The notes beneath the pieces were generated by a model, which had not been told where the DNA came from, did no database searches, and saw only the letters and a program-made list of their open reading frames with translations. Positions 41,839 to 48,815 of a stretch of DNA of 50,662 nucleotides are shown here, piece by piece. The stretch spans positions 1 through 50,662 of the forward strand of contig CANGWB010000012.1 in NCBI GenBank assembly GCA_947457465.1. Reading direction: 5' to 3'. The position numbers were made by a program, and so were the translations under genes. How positions within the stretch are numbered: the stretch's first letter is position 1; every line of letters begins with the position of its first letter. Source of the stretch: Chitinophagaceae bacterium. GTDB lineage: Bacteria > Bacteroidota > Bacteroidia > Chitinophagales > Chitinophagaceae.

Positions 41839-43464
41839 CTATACTTGAAATACGCCGGTTTTGAAGGGAGGGATTTCAGCATTGCAGTTGGCCGCTTCGA
41901 TGCCAGCAGAGATCCATTTACGTGTATCGACCGGATCGATGATGGCATCCACCCACAATCGGGCAGCTCCGTAATAGGGAGAAGTTTGCGCCTCGTATTT
42001 GCTTCGGATCTTGTCACCCAGTTCTTTTTCTTCTGTCTCGGTCAATGCTTTTCCCTTCGCTTTTTGTGTAGCGGTTTCGATCTGCAAAAGCGTTTTGGCC
42101 GCGGAATCACCACTCATCACCGCGATCTTGGCAGTGGGCCAGGCCAGTATCAATCTGGGGTCGTATGCCTTTCCGCACATCGCATAATTACCGGCGCCGA
42201 ATGAATTTCCAACGATGATGGTGAATTTCGGAACAACGGAATTGGCAACGGCATTCACCATTTTGGCTCCGTCTTTAATGATCCCACTGTGTTCGCTACG
42301 GCTGCCGACCATGAAGCCGGTCACGTCTTGCAAGAAGAGCAGCGGTATTTTTTTCTGATTACAGTTCATGATGAAACGGGCGGCTTTATCGGCGCTGTCG
42401 TTATAGATCACACCACCCATTTGTTGTTCGCCCAGTCGGGTTTTGACCAGTTTGCGTTGGTTGGCCACGATACCGACCGACCATCCATCGATCCGAGCAT
42501 ATCCGCAAAGAATGGTTTGCCCATATTCCGGCTTGAACGATGAGTAGGAACCTTCATCTACCAGTCTATCCAGGATGACTTGCATGTCGTAAGGTTTTCC
42601 ATCGGTCGGAAACAGTGCATGCACTTCTTCAATGGGACTAGCAGGTGCTTTGGTGTCGATTCGATCGAATCCGGCTTTTGGTGTGTGTCCCAATCGGCCG
42701 ATGGTTTCTCGGATGTGATGCAGGCATTCTTTTTCGGTGGCGAATTTTCTGTCGGCAATACCTGATATCGTTGTATGTGTTTCGGCTCCGCCCAATTTCT
42801 CATGTTCCACTACTTCACCGATTGCCGCTTTCACGAGGTAGGGGCCGGCTAGGTAAATGGATCCGTTTCCTTCGACCATATAGGTCTCGTCGCTCATAAT
42901 TGGCAGGTAGGCGCCACCGGCAACACAAGGACCGAGTACGGCGGCGATCTGCGGAATACCCATGGCACTCATGCGGGCATTGTTACGAAAGACCCGACCG
43001 AAATGTTCTTTGTCTGCGAATATATCTTCCTGCAAAGGCAAATAGATACCGGCACTGTCGACTAGGTAGATCACGGGAAGGTGATTTTCCATGGCGATCT
43101 CCTGTAAGCGCAAATTCTTTTTTCCGGTGATGGGGAACCAGGCACCGGCTTTTACAGTGGCATCATTGGCGACGATCATACAGGTTCTGCCTTGTATGAT
43201 ACCGATGCCACCGACAGTACCGCCGGCCGGACAACCACCATGTTCGGCAAACATCTCGTAACCGGCGAGTGCGCCGATCTCGAGAAATTCGCTGCCTGGA
43301 TCGATCAGGTATTCGATGCGCTCACGCGCAGGGAGTTTGTTTTTTTGACGTTGTTTTTCCTGTGCAGCTGCTCCGCCGCCGAGGTGGATCCTATCCAGCC
43401 GCTGACGCAGATCACTCAGCAGCTGGCGGTACCGATCCTCATTTTGTTGGTTGGCAAGATCCAT
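41839..43464 (-). CDS. Acyl-CoA carboxylase carboxyltransferase (beta) subunit
   Basis: The 541-residue protein starts MDLANQQNEDRYRQLLSDLR. It has the paired crotonase-like carboxyltransferase domains: LVDSAGIYLPLQ, GPCVAGGAYLPIMSDE, then FLQDVTGFMVG, GNSFGAGNYAMCGKAYDPR and AWPTAKIAVMSGD. The AEHGGCPAGGTVGGIG stretch and overall sequence resemble methylcrotonyl-CoA carboxylase beta; propionyl-CoA carboxylase is the main alternative. The biotin-carrying alpha subunit is not next to it. It has a promoter at 43481-43488 and is followed by rnhA with no gap. Confidence 0.9.
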   Translation of the reverse strand: MDLANQQNEDRYRQLLSDLRQRLDRIHLGGGAAAQEKQRQKNKLPARERIEYLIDPGSEFLEIGALAGYEMFAEHGGCPAGGTVGGIGIIQGRTCMIVANDATVKAGAWFPITGKKNLRLQEIAMENHLPVIYLVDSAGIYLPLQEDIFADKEHFGRVFRNNARMSAMGIPQIAAVLGPCVAGGAYLPIMSDETYMVEGNGSIYLAGPYLVKAAIGEVVEHEKLGGAETHTTISGIADRKFATEKECLHHIRETIGRLGHTPKAGFDRIDTKAPASPIEEVHALFPTDGKPYDMQVILDRLVDEGSYSSFKPEYGQTILCGYARIDGWSVGIVANQRKLVKTRLGEQQMGGVIYNDSADKAARFIMNCNQKKIPLLFLQDVTGFMVGSRSEHSGIIKDGAKMVNAVANSVVPKFTIIVGNSFGAGNYAMCGKAYDPRLILAWPTAKIAVMSGDSAAKTLLQIETATQKAKGKALTETEEKELGDKIRSKYEAQTSPYYGAARLWVDAIIDPVDTRKWISAGIEAANCNAEIPPFKTGVFQV

Positions 43465-43480
43465 GGTGAGACTTCTTTTT

Positions 43481-43488
43481 CAAAGATA
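43481..43488 (-). promoter_or_regulatory. -7 element of the acyl-CoA carboxylase gene
   Basis: TATCTTTG on the minus strand, 16 nt before ATG 43464. Confidence 0.65.
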
Positions 43489-43500
43489 CGGTTACTGACT

Positions 43501-43520
43501 TGAGCAGTATCATCTGCTCA
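43501..43520. promoter_or_regulatory. Perfect 7-bp inverted repeat between divergent genes (possible operator)
   Basis: TGAGCAG-N6-CTGCTCA lies in the 85-bp gap between the carboxylase and the YdjM-like gene, at the place of the -33 element of the carboxylase promoter and just upstream of the other. No T-run follows, so it is not a simple terminator. A dimeric regulator is a plausible binder. Confidence 0.4.
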
Positions 43521-43549
43521 ATCCTGCGGTCCGCTTATCTTTAAGCCGA

Positions 43550-44569
43550 ATGGATTCACTGACCCATATTGCCATCGGTGCCTGCGCAGGTGAGTGGATG
43601 GCCGGAAAAAGATTAGGCCGAAAGGCTATGCTTTGGGGGGCACTGGCACATAGTTTACCCGACATCGATTTTATTGCCGGCATTTGGAATGATCCGGCTG
43701 AAGACCTGCTGGCGCATCGCGGATTCACCCATTCGATCGTATTCGCCTTTATTGCCATGTATTTGTTGGTGCAGGCTCATGCCCGTTTGCATCCCGGTGC
43801 TTATCCGCATCGAAGATCTGCTTATGGTTTTTTTGGGATATTGGTTTTTTTACATCTGTTACTTGATGGATTCAATGTCTACGGTACTGGCTGGTTCGAA
43901 CCGTTCTCTCATGTGCGGGTGGCATTCAATTGGTTATTTGTGGCCGATCCGTTTTTTTCTGTTGGTCCGGGTATCGCCTTGTTTTTATTACTTGTGTTGA
44001 GAAGGCAGCATCCTTGGCGGATTCGGATCAGTCAGGCCGGATTGATCATAAGTATGGTCTATCTGGGGTATGCCGGTTCAAATAAAATGCGGATCGATCG
44101 GGATGTCCGGAGTGAGATTCGTCGGCGTAATTGGTCCGACTCAGCCTATTTTACTACCCCGGCTCCATTGAATACCTGGCTTTGGTATGCGGTGGTCAAT
44201 CGGCCAGATGGTGCATACATCTCTCACCGTTCGCTCTATGATCGGTGTGATACCATGAGTTTTAAATTCTTTCCTCGTCGAGATACTTTGCTTTATCCCT
44301 TGTTCGGACATGAGCCGTTGCAGCACTTGATCCGTTTCTCGCAAGGGTATTATACAGTTGAACAGCAAAATGACAGTTTGATCTTCAGCGACCTCCGGTT
44401 CGGTCAGCAGCAGGGTTGGAATGATCCCGCTGCACCGTTTGTATTTTATTACTATTTATCGCATCCGGAGAATAATGAGCTGGTGATACAACGAGGACGC
44501 TTTCAGGGTTGGGGCTTATCGGCCTTGCAACGTTTATGGGAGCGCATCGGTGGTTGGGGATGCCAGTAG
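43550..44569 (+). CDS. YdjM-like membrane-bound metal-dependent hydrolase
   Basis: The 339-residue protein begins MDSLTHIAIGACAGEWMAGK, with LPDIDFIAGIW and AHRGFTHSIVFAF as the metal-binding motifs of the YdjM/DUF457 family, and several membrane helices up to about residue 180. The C-terminal half is soluble (RNWSDSAYFTTPAPLNTWLW). A -7-like TATCTTTA (43536-43543) ends 6 nt before the ATG, which suggests a leaderless transcript. It ends 1 nt before the convergent gene stop. Confidence 0.85.
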   Translation: MDSLTHIAIGACAGEWMAGKRLGRKAMLWGALAHSLPDIDFIAGIWNDPAEDLLAHRGFTHSIVFAFIAMYLLVQAHARLHPGAYPHRRSAYGFFGILVFLHLLLDGFNVYGTGWFEPFSHVRVAFNWLFVADPFFSVGPGIALFLLLVLRRQHPWRIRISQAGLIISMVYLGYAGSNKMRIDRDVRSEIRRRNWSDSAYFTTPAPLNTWLWYAVVNRPDGAYISHRSLYDRCDTMSFKFFPRRDTLLYPLFGHEPLQHLIRFSQGYYTVEQQNDSLIFSDLRFGQQQGWNDPAAPFVFYYYLSHPENNELVIQRGRFQGWGLSALQRLWERIGGWGCQ

Positions 44570-44570
44570 T

Positions 44571-45749
44571 TTACTCTTGCCGAAAATAAAAGGTGAACAA
44601 ACGGAGTACTGCATGTACGATGAAAAAGGAGAGGCGTTGACCGATCTGCTGAAAAAATCCGGTGTATGCTGCAAAGGCCATCGGGTCGATCCGTTTGCAA
44701 TCCGTTCGGATCAGATCCTCGAGCATCAGTCGGGTGACTACTGCAAAATTATTATCTCGAACATCCAGGTTCGCTTCGAGTGAGGCGAGTGCGGAGATCT
44801 CATTCAGGTTATAAGATCCGACGGTGGTCCACTTATCATCTGCCGTGGCCACTTTGGCGTGTAGTACGTTAGACTGGTATTCGTAGATCTCGATCCCTTT
44901 ATCCAGCATCCATCGGTATAGAAATCGTTCAGCAGATTTTGCCAGTGGAACATCGGAGACGCCGGTGAGGATGACTCGGATGCGCACGTTTTTCTTTCGG
45001 GCTTGAGCAATTTTTTTCCGAAGGAGTCGGCCCGGCAGAAAATAACTGCAACAGATCAGTATGCTTTTCTCGGCTGTCTGGAATTGTTCGAGGTAGCTAC
45101 GCGTTATCTCGCGCTTCCGACGCACCCAGTCGTTGTATCGCAAGCGACAATCTTTTTGTTGGGGGTTGGAGATCTTGTCGCAAAAAGAATCTACAGATCT
45201 CCAATCGATGCGGGTGGGTAGCTCCTGTTCGCCCCAGAGTGATCGGCATTGGTGGTAGGCAATATAGGCAGTTTCCCCTTCCAGGTAGACGGCCATATCG
45301 TACCAAGCGGGTTCGTTCGGCAGGTCGTTGTAGCGGTCGCAGATGTTCAGTCCGCCGATCAGCAGTTTAACGCCATCTGCAACCACGATCTTATGGTGCA
45401 TGCGTCGGCCTACATAAAAACGGGTGCTGCGCAGCAGTGGTTCGAACCATTTCAGTTCAGCGCCCGATTTTCGAAATTGCTCAATTCGTTTGTTGTCGAG
45501 ATGGGCAGAGGCATAGGCATCCAGGTGCAGGTGTACGGATACACCACGAAGGGCTGCGGCTGATAAAAGTTCAAGTATCCTGTCGCCGGTAGAGTCGGGT
45601 TCAAGTATGTAAAATTGAAGATGGATCGACTGTTTTGCCTCTTGTATGAGTTGTTCCAGCCGGGTGAAGTAGGGTTTTCCGCCGCGGATCAGTTCCACCC
45701 GGTTTCGGGGCGAATAGCCGATGTGCATGACCTGTTTGATGCGACTCAT
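44571..45749 (-). CDS. Phospholipase D-type cardiolipin synthase-like protein
   Basis: The 392-residue protein has two HKD motifs: MHHKIVVADGVKLLIGGLNI and VLHAKVATADDKWTTVGSYN. It lacks the usual long N-terminal membrane anchor of Cls A, so it resembles ClsB/YbhO. Expected role: transfer of phosphatidyl groups to make cardiolipin, or another PLD reaction. A -7-like TACCTTTA on the minus strand (45761-45754) ends 4 nt before the ATG. Confidence 0.9.
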   Translation of the reverse strand: MSRIKQVMHIGYSPRNRVELIRGGKPYFTRLEQLIQEAKQSIHLQFYILEPDSTGDRILELLSAAALRGVSVHLHLDAYASAHLDNKRIEQFRKSGAELKWFEPLLRSTRFYVGRRMHHKIVVADGVKLLIGGLNICDRYNDLPNEPAWYDMAVYLEGETAYIAYHQCRSLWGEQELPTRIDWRSVDSFCDKISNPQQKDCRLRYNDWVRRKREITRSYLEQFQTAEKSILICCSYFLPGRLLRKKIAQARKKNVRIRVILTGVSDVPLAKSAERFLYRWMLDKGIEIYEYQSNVLHAKVATADDKWTTVGSYNLNEISALASLEANLDVRDNNFAVVTRLMLEDLIRTDCKRIDPMAFAAYTGFFQQIGQRLSFFIVHAVLRLFTFYFRQE

Positions 45750-45775
45750 CTGCTAAAGGTAAATTTCACAGATAA

Positions 45776-45804
45776 TAAAAAGGGCAGTGGTGATGTTAAT
45801 CACC
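45776..45804 (-). terminator. Possible terminator of the kelch-like gene
   Basis: GGTGAT-GTTA-ATCACC (45789-45804), then after a 7-nt gap a T5 run on the minus strand. The spacing to the T-run is longer than usual, so this is tentative. Confidence 0.35.
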
Positions 45805-45814
45805 TGTAGGCGGA

Positions 45815-47113
45815 CTATTTCTTAATCAGGTAGATGTCCCAGATTTTTTGGTTCGCTTGGCTGCTGTCTTTATCCCCGGGCCAGAAGATGATTCTGCCTG
45901 TACTCAAGATCCCGCCCATGATAAATCCGACATGGTGTTCACCGGCAGGAAGTTTATCCCAGAGTAAGATTCCTTTTTGATCGAACAGTTCTGTTTGAGT
46001 GGGAATGAACATAGCGGAGGCGCCTAGTAGCTCGGGTAATTCGAGGGGTAACAACTCTTCCTTATTCATATTTTCACTTCTTGTGATCAGGCTGATGTTT
46101 CGAGTGAAGGGGAGTATGTTGTTTTGAATGATCTCTCCTTTCTCATTTCGATAATATTCGGCGATCCCTCCGAAAAACAAATTATAGGTGGTGCTGGTAT
46201 TTCGATCATAGATGGGCAGGTGTGCATTGTGATAGTGGCTGAATCGTTGCTCGAAATCTGGGACTTCTTTTATTTTATCATCATCAATATCGACTAGTGT
46301 TTTATAGGGGAGTTCTGCCTGACGTTGAAATACGCCGGAGAAGATGGTGAGTCCGACCGTGCCGTTTGCTCTGTATTGAGGTAATACATTCATGTCTCTT
46401 CGGTGTAGCAGATTCGTATCGGTGATTGGTTTCAACCATTTGATCGATCCCTTTTTTGTGCGTTTGAATCGACGGATCTGGTCGGTGTATTGTTGGGTGA
46501 AACCGGGGCCATGATCGGGTCCGTGTGGATTGTATTTTCCATCGAATCGATGTCCGCCTACGAGGTAATAGGTGTTGTTCAGGTAGCCCAGGTGCCCTCC
46601 GCAGACGGCGAGATCATTATGTGAAATTCTTGTGATGTGTTTTCCCCAAGCTTGGTTGTTTTGAATGGCTTCAATGATCTCGGGTATCTGAAGTTCAAGA
46701 AGGGCGGGGTAGGTGGTGAATTTCCTGGTAGCGTCTCCGAACCCATATCCTCCGACGCAGAGGAGTCGTTCGTGTTGCTGGTGGAATTCCATGTTGGTGC
46801 TCTGAAGTTGGTCTTTTATGTCAGCAGACAGACCAGTTAAGGAGCTGCTCCAGACCTTTTCGGTAAGCAGGTCGATCACGAATATTGAATCGTTTCTGTA
46901 CCGTGGGTGGAAGGCGGCAAAGGGTTGTTTTTGATGGAGGCCGTCGGTCCGACCGCCGAGTACAAGCAGCTTATTTTGCCATTTGGCCCAGGCGAACGAG
47001 TGTAGCGCAGGTAGTCCTGGTATTGTTCTTGGCTGAAACCTTAGTTCGGGGGATTGTGCCGAAAGGTTAGTTGTCAGAATAAGGAAGCAGAGCAAGAGGG
47101 GGCTGTTGCGCAT
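45815..47113 (-). CDS. Secreted kelch-like repeat protein
   Basis: From ATG 47113 (MRNSPLLLCFLILTTNLSAQ) the protein has 432 residues with a signal peptide; a TTG at 47134 in the same frame is less likely. Repeats contain the kelch-type glycine pairs: LLVLGGRTDG, LLCVGGYGFGD, YYLVGGHRFDG, LFFGGIAEY, and late GFIMGGILSTGRIIF, consistent with a beta-propeller. No catalytic residues recognised. Function unknown. No clear promoter was found. Confidence 0.78.
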   Translation of the reverse strand: MRNSPLLLCFLILTTNLSAQSPELRFQPRTIPGLPALHSFAWAKWQNKLLVLGGRTDGLHQKQPFAAFHPRYRNDSIFVIDLLTEKVWSSSLTGLSADIKDQLQSTNMEFHQQHERLLCVGGYGFGDATRKFTTYPALLELQIPEIIEAIQNNQAWGKHITRISHNDLAVCGGHLGYLNNTYYLVGGHRFDGKYNPHGPDHGPGFTQQYTDQIRRFKRTKKGSIKWLKPITDTNLLHRRDMNVLPQYRANGTVGLTIFSGVFQRQAELPYKTLVDIDDDKIKEVPDFEQRFSHYHNAHLPIYDRNTSTTYNLFFGGIAEYYRNEKGEIIQNNILPFTRNISLITRSENMNKEELLPLELPELLGASAMFIPTQTELFDQKGILLWDKLPAGEHHVGFIMGGILSTGRIIFWPGDKDSSQANQKIWDIYLIKK

Positions 47114-47185
47114 GGTGGTCGGGTTGGTGGGCAATATTCGCGAATGCTAGATATATTTTGCGTGAGTAAAGTCACTTTTGGGGCT

Positions 47186-47214
47186 TTGTCTCCGTTTTTT
47201 TTGCCCTATATTTG
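47186..47214 (+). promoter_or_regulatory. Promoter of tRNA-Leu
   Basis: TTG (47186-47188), 18 nt, then TATATTTG (47207-47214), 17 nt before the tRNA. Confidence 0.8.
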
Positions 47215-47231
47215 CACTCCCTCAACGGGAT

Positions 47232-47313
47232 GCCTAGGTGGCGAAATTGGTAGACGCACCGTCTTCAGGTGGCGGCGCCGCGAGGTGTGCTGGTTCGAAT
47301 CCAGTCCTGGGCA
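47232..47313 (+). tRNA. tRNA-Leu (anticodon CAG)
   Basis: It begins GCCTAGGTGGCGAAATTGGT and ends with the acceptor half CCTGGGC plus A. The anticodon stem CCGTC/GGCGG holds loop TTCAGGT (CAG), a variable arm GCGCCGCGAGGTGT follows, and the T-arm is CTGGTTCGAATCCAG. No CCA is encoded. It lies just before the AT-rich right-hand region. Confidence 0.96.
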
Positions 47314-47314
47314 C

Positions 47315-47346
47315 AAAGCCCCCAACACGAAGTGTTGAGGGCTTTT
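47315..47346. terminator. Terminator after tRNA-Leu
   Basis: AAAGCCC-C-CAACAC-GAA-GTGTTG-A-GGGCTTT with T5 after it. The same outer stem recurs in the hairpin at 47391-47423. Confidence 0.92.
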
Positions 47347-47365
47347 TAATTGGATGCGTGGTAAG

Positions 47366-47423
47366 TTTACTTGCCTAAGCAGACAAGTAAAAAGCCCGTC
47401 ACGGCGAAGCCGTGTGGGGCTTT
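47366..47423. repeat. Inverted repeat and second terminator-like hairpin at the island edge
   Basis: TTTACTTG (47366-47373) and CAAGTAAA (47384-47391) form an 8-bp inverted repeat. It is directly followed by AAAGCCC-GT-CACGGC-GAA-GCCGTG-TG-GGGCTTT (47391-47423). On the minus strand the latter is followed by T5, so it would stop transcripts coming from the right. Confidence 0.7.
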
Positions 47424-47533
47424 GGGTAAGACCAACTTATTGTGATCACTGAAAGTAATCCAGCACTAGTTACAATAAAAAATTTAAAAGATGAATTACA
47501 TTCTTAGTTTACCGTCAGTTAGTGCCATAATTT

Positions 47534-47541
47534 TACCTTTG
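47534..47541 (+). promoter_or_regulatory. -7 element of the SCO gene
   Basis: TACCTTTG, 16 nt before the GTG start at 47558. No TTG at normal spacing was seen. Confidence 0.6.
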
Positions 47542-47557
47542 CAAAAATTCACTATTT

Positions 47558-48184
47558 GTGCTCAACCAACTAAGTAATAAATTCATTTTATTAGCGCTAA
47601 CGGTTATATTGTTGATCGGATGTAAAGAGAAATCCCCAACACTACCCATACTAGGGGAGCCCACTATTCTAGGAAATGACACAATTTATCCTACTATTGC
47701 AAACTTTAGATTTGTAAACCAGGACAGTAACATAGTTACTAATCAAACTTTTGAAAACAAGTTGTACATCGCGGATTTTATTTTTCTTTCTTGCCCTACT
47801 ATTTGTCCGAAAATGACAAAAGAATTGTATAACGCTTATCAACAATTTGAAAATGAAAGCAGAGTCCTATTTATTTCTCATACCATTGATCCAGAGCACG
47901 ATACAATTCCAGCTTTAAAAGCATATGCAAAAAATTTAGGGGTTAATTCAAATAAATGGCATTTTGTAACAGGTAATCAAGAAAGTATTCTTAACCTGAG
48001 TGAACTTTCCTATTTCTCAGCGGCATACCCCGACAGTACATCTCCAGGTGGATTTACACACAGTGGTGGATTGTTACTAGTGGACAAGAATCGCCATATT
48101 CGTGGGGTATATAATAGCATGAATCCGGAGGAAACTAAACGTCTTGTAAAAGATGTAAAAATCTTGCTAAACGAACAGTTTTGA
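47558..48184 (+). CDS. SCO1/SenC family copper-binding lipoprotein
   Basis: The start is GTG 47558 (MLNQLSNKFILLALTVILLI), giving 208 residues. The signal peptide ends before a lipobox-like LLIGCKEK. CPTICPKM is the SCO CxxxC motif, and the histidine in GGFTHSG supplies the third copper ligand in the thioredoxin-like fold (YIADFIFLSCPTIC, RVLFISHTIDPEHDT). SCO proteins deliver copper to the CuA centre of cytochrome oxidase or act as thiol reductases. Here a TonB-dependent receptor follows, so a copper-uptake role is plausible. The region is AT-richer than the rest of the window. Confidence 0.92.
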   Translation: MLNQLSNKFILLALTVILLIGCKEKSPTLPILGEPTILGNDTIYPTIANFRFVNQDSNIVTNQTFENKLYIADFIFLSCPTICPKMTKELYNAYQQFENESRVLFISHTIDPEHDTIPALKAYAKNLGVNSNKWHFVTGNQESILNLSELSYFSAAYPDSTSPGGFTHSGGLLLVDKNRHIRGVYNSMNPEETKRLVKDVKILLNEQF

Positions 48185-48194
48185 TATAACTTTG
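48164..48194 (+). promoter_or_regulatory. Promoter of the small CxxxC protein, inside the SCO gene end
   Basis: TTG (48164-48166), 20 nt, then TAACTTTG (48187-48194), 5 nt before the TTG start at 48200. Confidence 0.55.
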
Positions 48195-48199
48195 CAATA

Positions 48200-48577
48200 T
48201 TGAAAAAACTGCTCTCGATATTACTGATCCTTGTTTTTCTTGTACAAAGTACAAGTCATCTTTGGATTTTGGTTTCTTTTAAAATTAATCAAGAATATAT
48301 CGCTGACAACCTCTGTATCAATAGATTTGAGTCTATCCCTACATGTAAAGGATCCTGCGTTTTGGAAGATCAATTAAATAGGGCCCAACAACAAGAAGAA
48401 AAATACCCAGATTTCAAATTCAAGGGAATTAACCTATTTTGCCACCAGATTGCTTATGAATTCCTTCCTGGAATTGATTTTTTGAAAAGTAAATTAACAT
48501 ATCCGTTACTTACGACACCATTGATTAGATCCAATTATCTCCACTCAGTTTTTCGTCCTCCCACTAGTCTTGTTTAG
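48200..48577 (+). CDS. Small membrane-anchored CxxxC protein in the copper cluster
   Basis: The 125-residue protein starts at TTG 48200 (MKKLLSILLILVFLVQSTSH with initiator Met). One N-terminal hydrophobic segment is followed by KINQEYIADNLCINRF, then TCKGSCVLEDQLNRAQQQEE. Small proteins of this pattern (LC...CxGxC.LxxQL) occur beside SCO and copper genes in Bacteroidota, so a copper-related role is likely but not shown. A good promoter lies 5 nt upstream, which suggests a leaderless transcript with a TTG start, and supports this start. Confidence 0.72.
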   Translation: MKKLLSILLILVFLVQSTSHLWILVSFKINQEYIADNLCINRFESIPTCKGSCVLEDQLNRAQQQEEKYPDFKFKGINLFCHQIAYEFLPGIDFLKSKLTYPLLTTPLIRSNYLHSVFRPPTSLV

Positions 48578-48815
48578 CAGGGTATTACTTCACCTAAATC
48601 TGTAGACAAAAGTATTCAGTTGTTCTCTAGCGGATACAATTTTGCTACTTGTGCTAAAAAAGTTCAAAGCGCAATTCTTATATTTCAGCTTAGGGAAGTT
48701 TATTAGATGATAGCATGACTCATGATTCACCTGCTCTTTTAATGAATGATATATGCAGGCAACAATTATGGATCCTCAAGATCCAAATACTAATTTATAA
48801 ATTAATAAAATCGAG

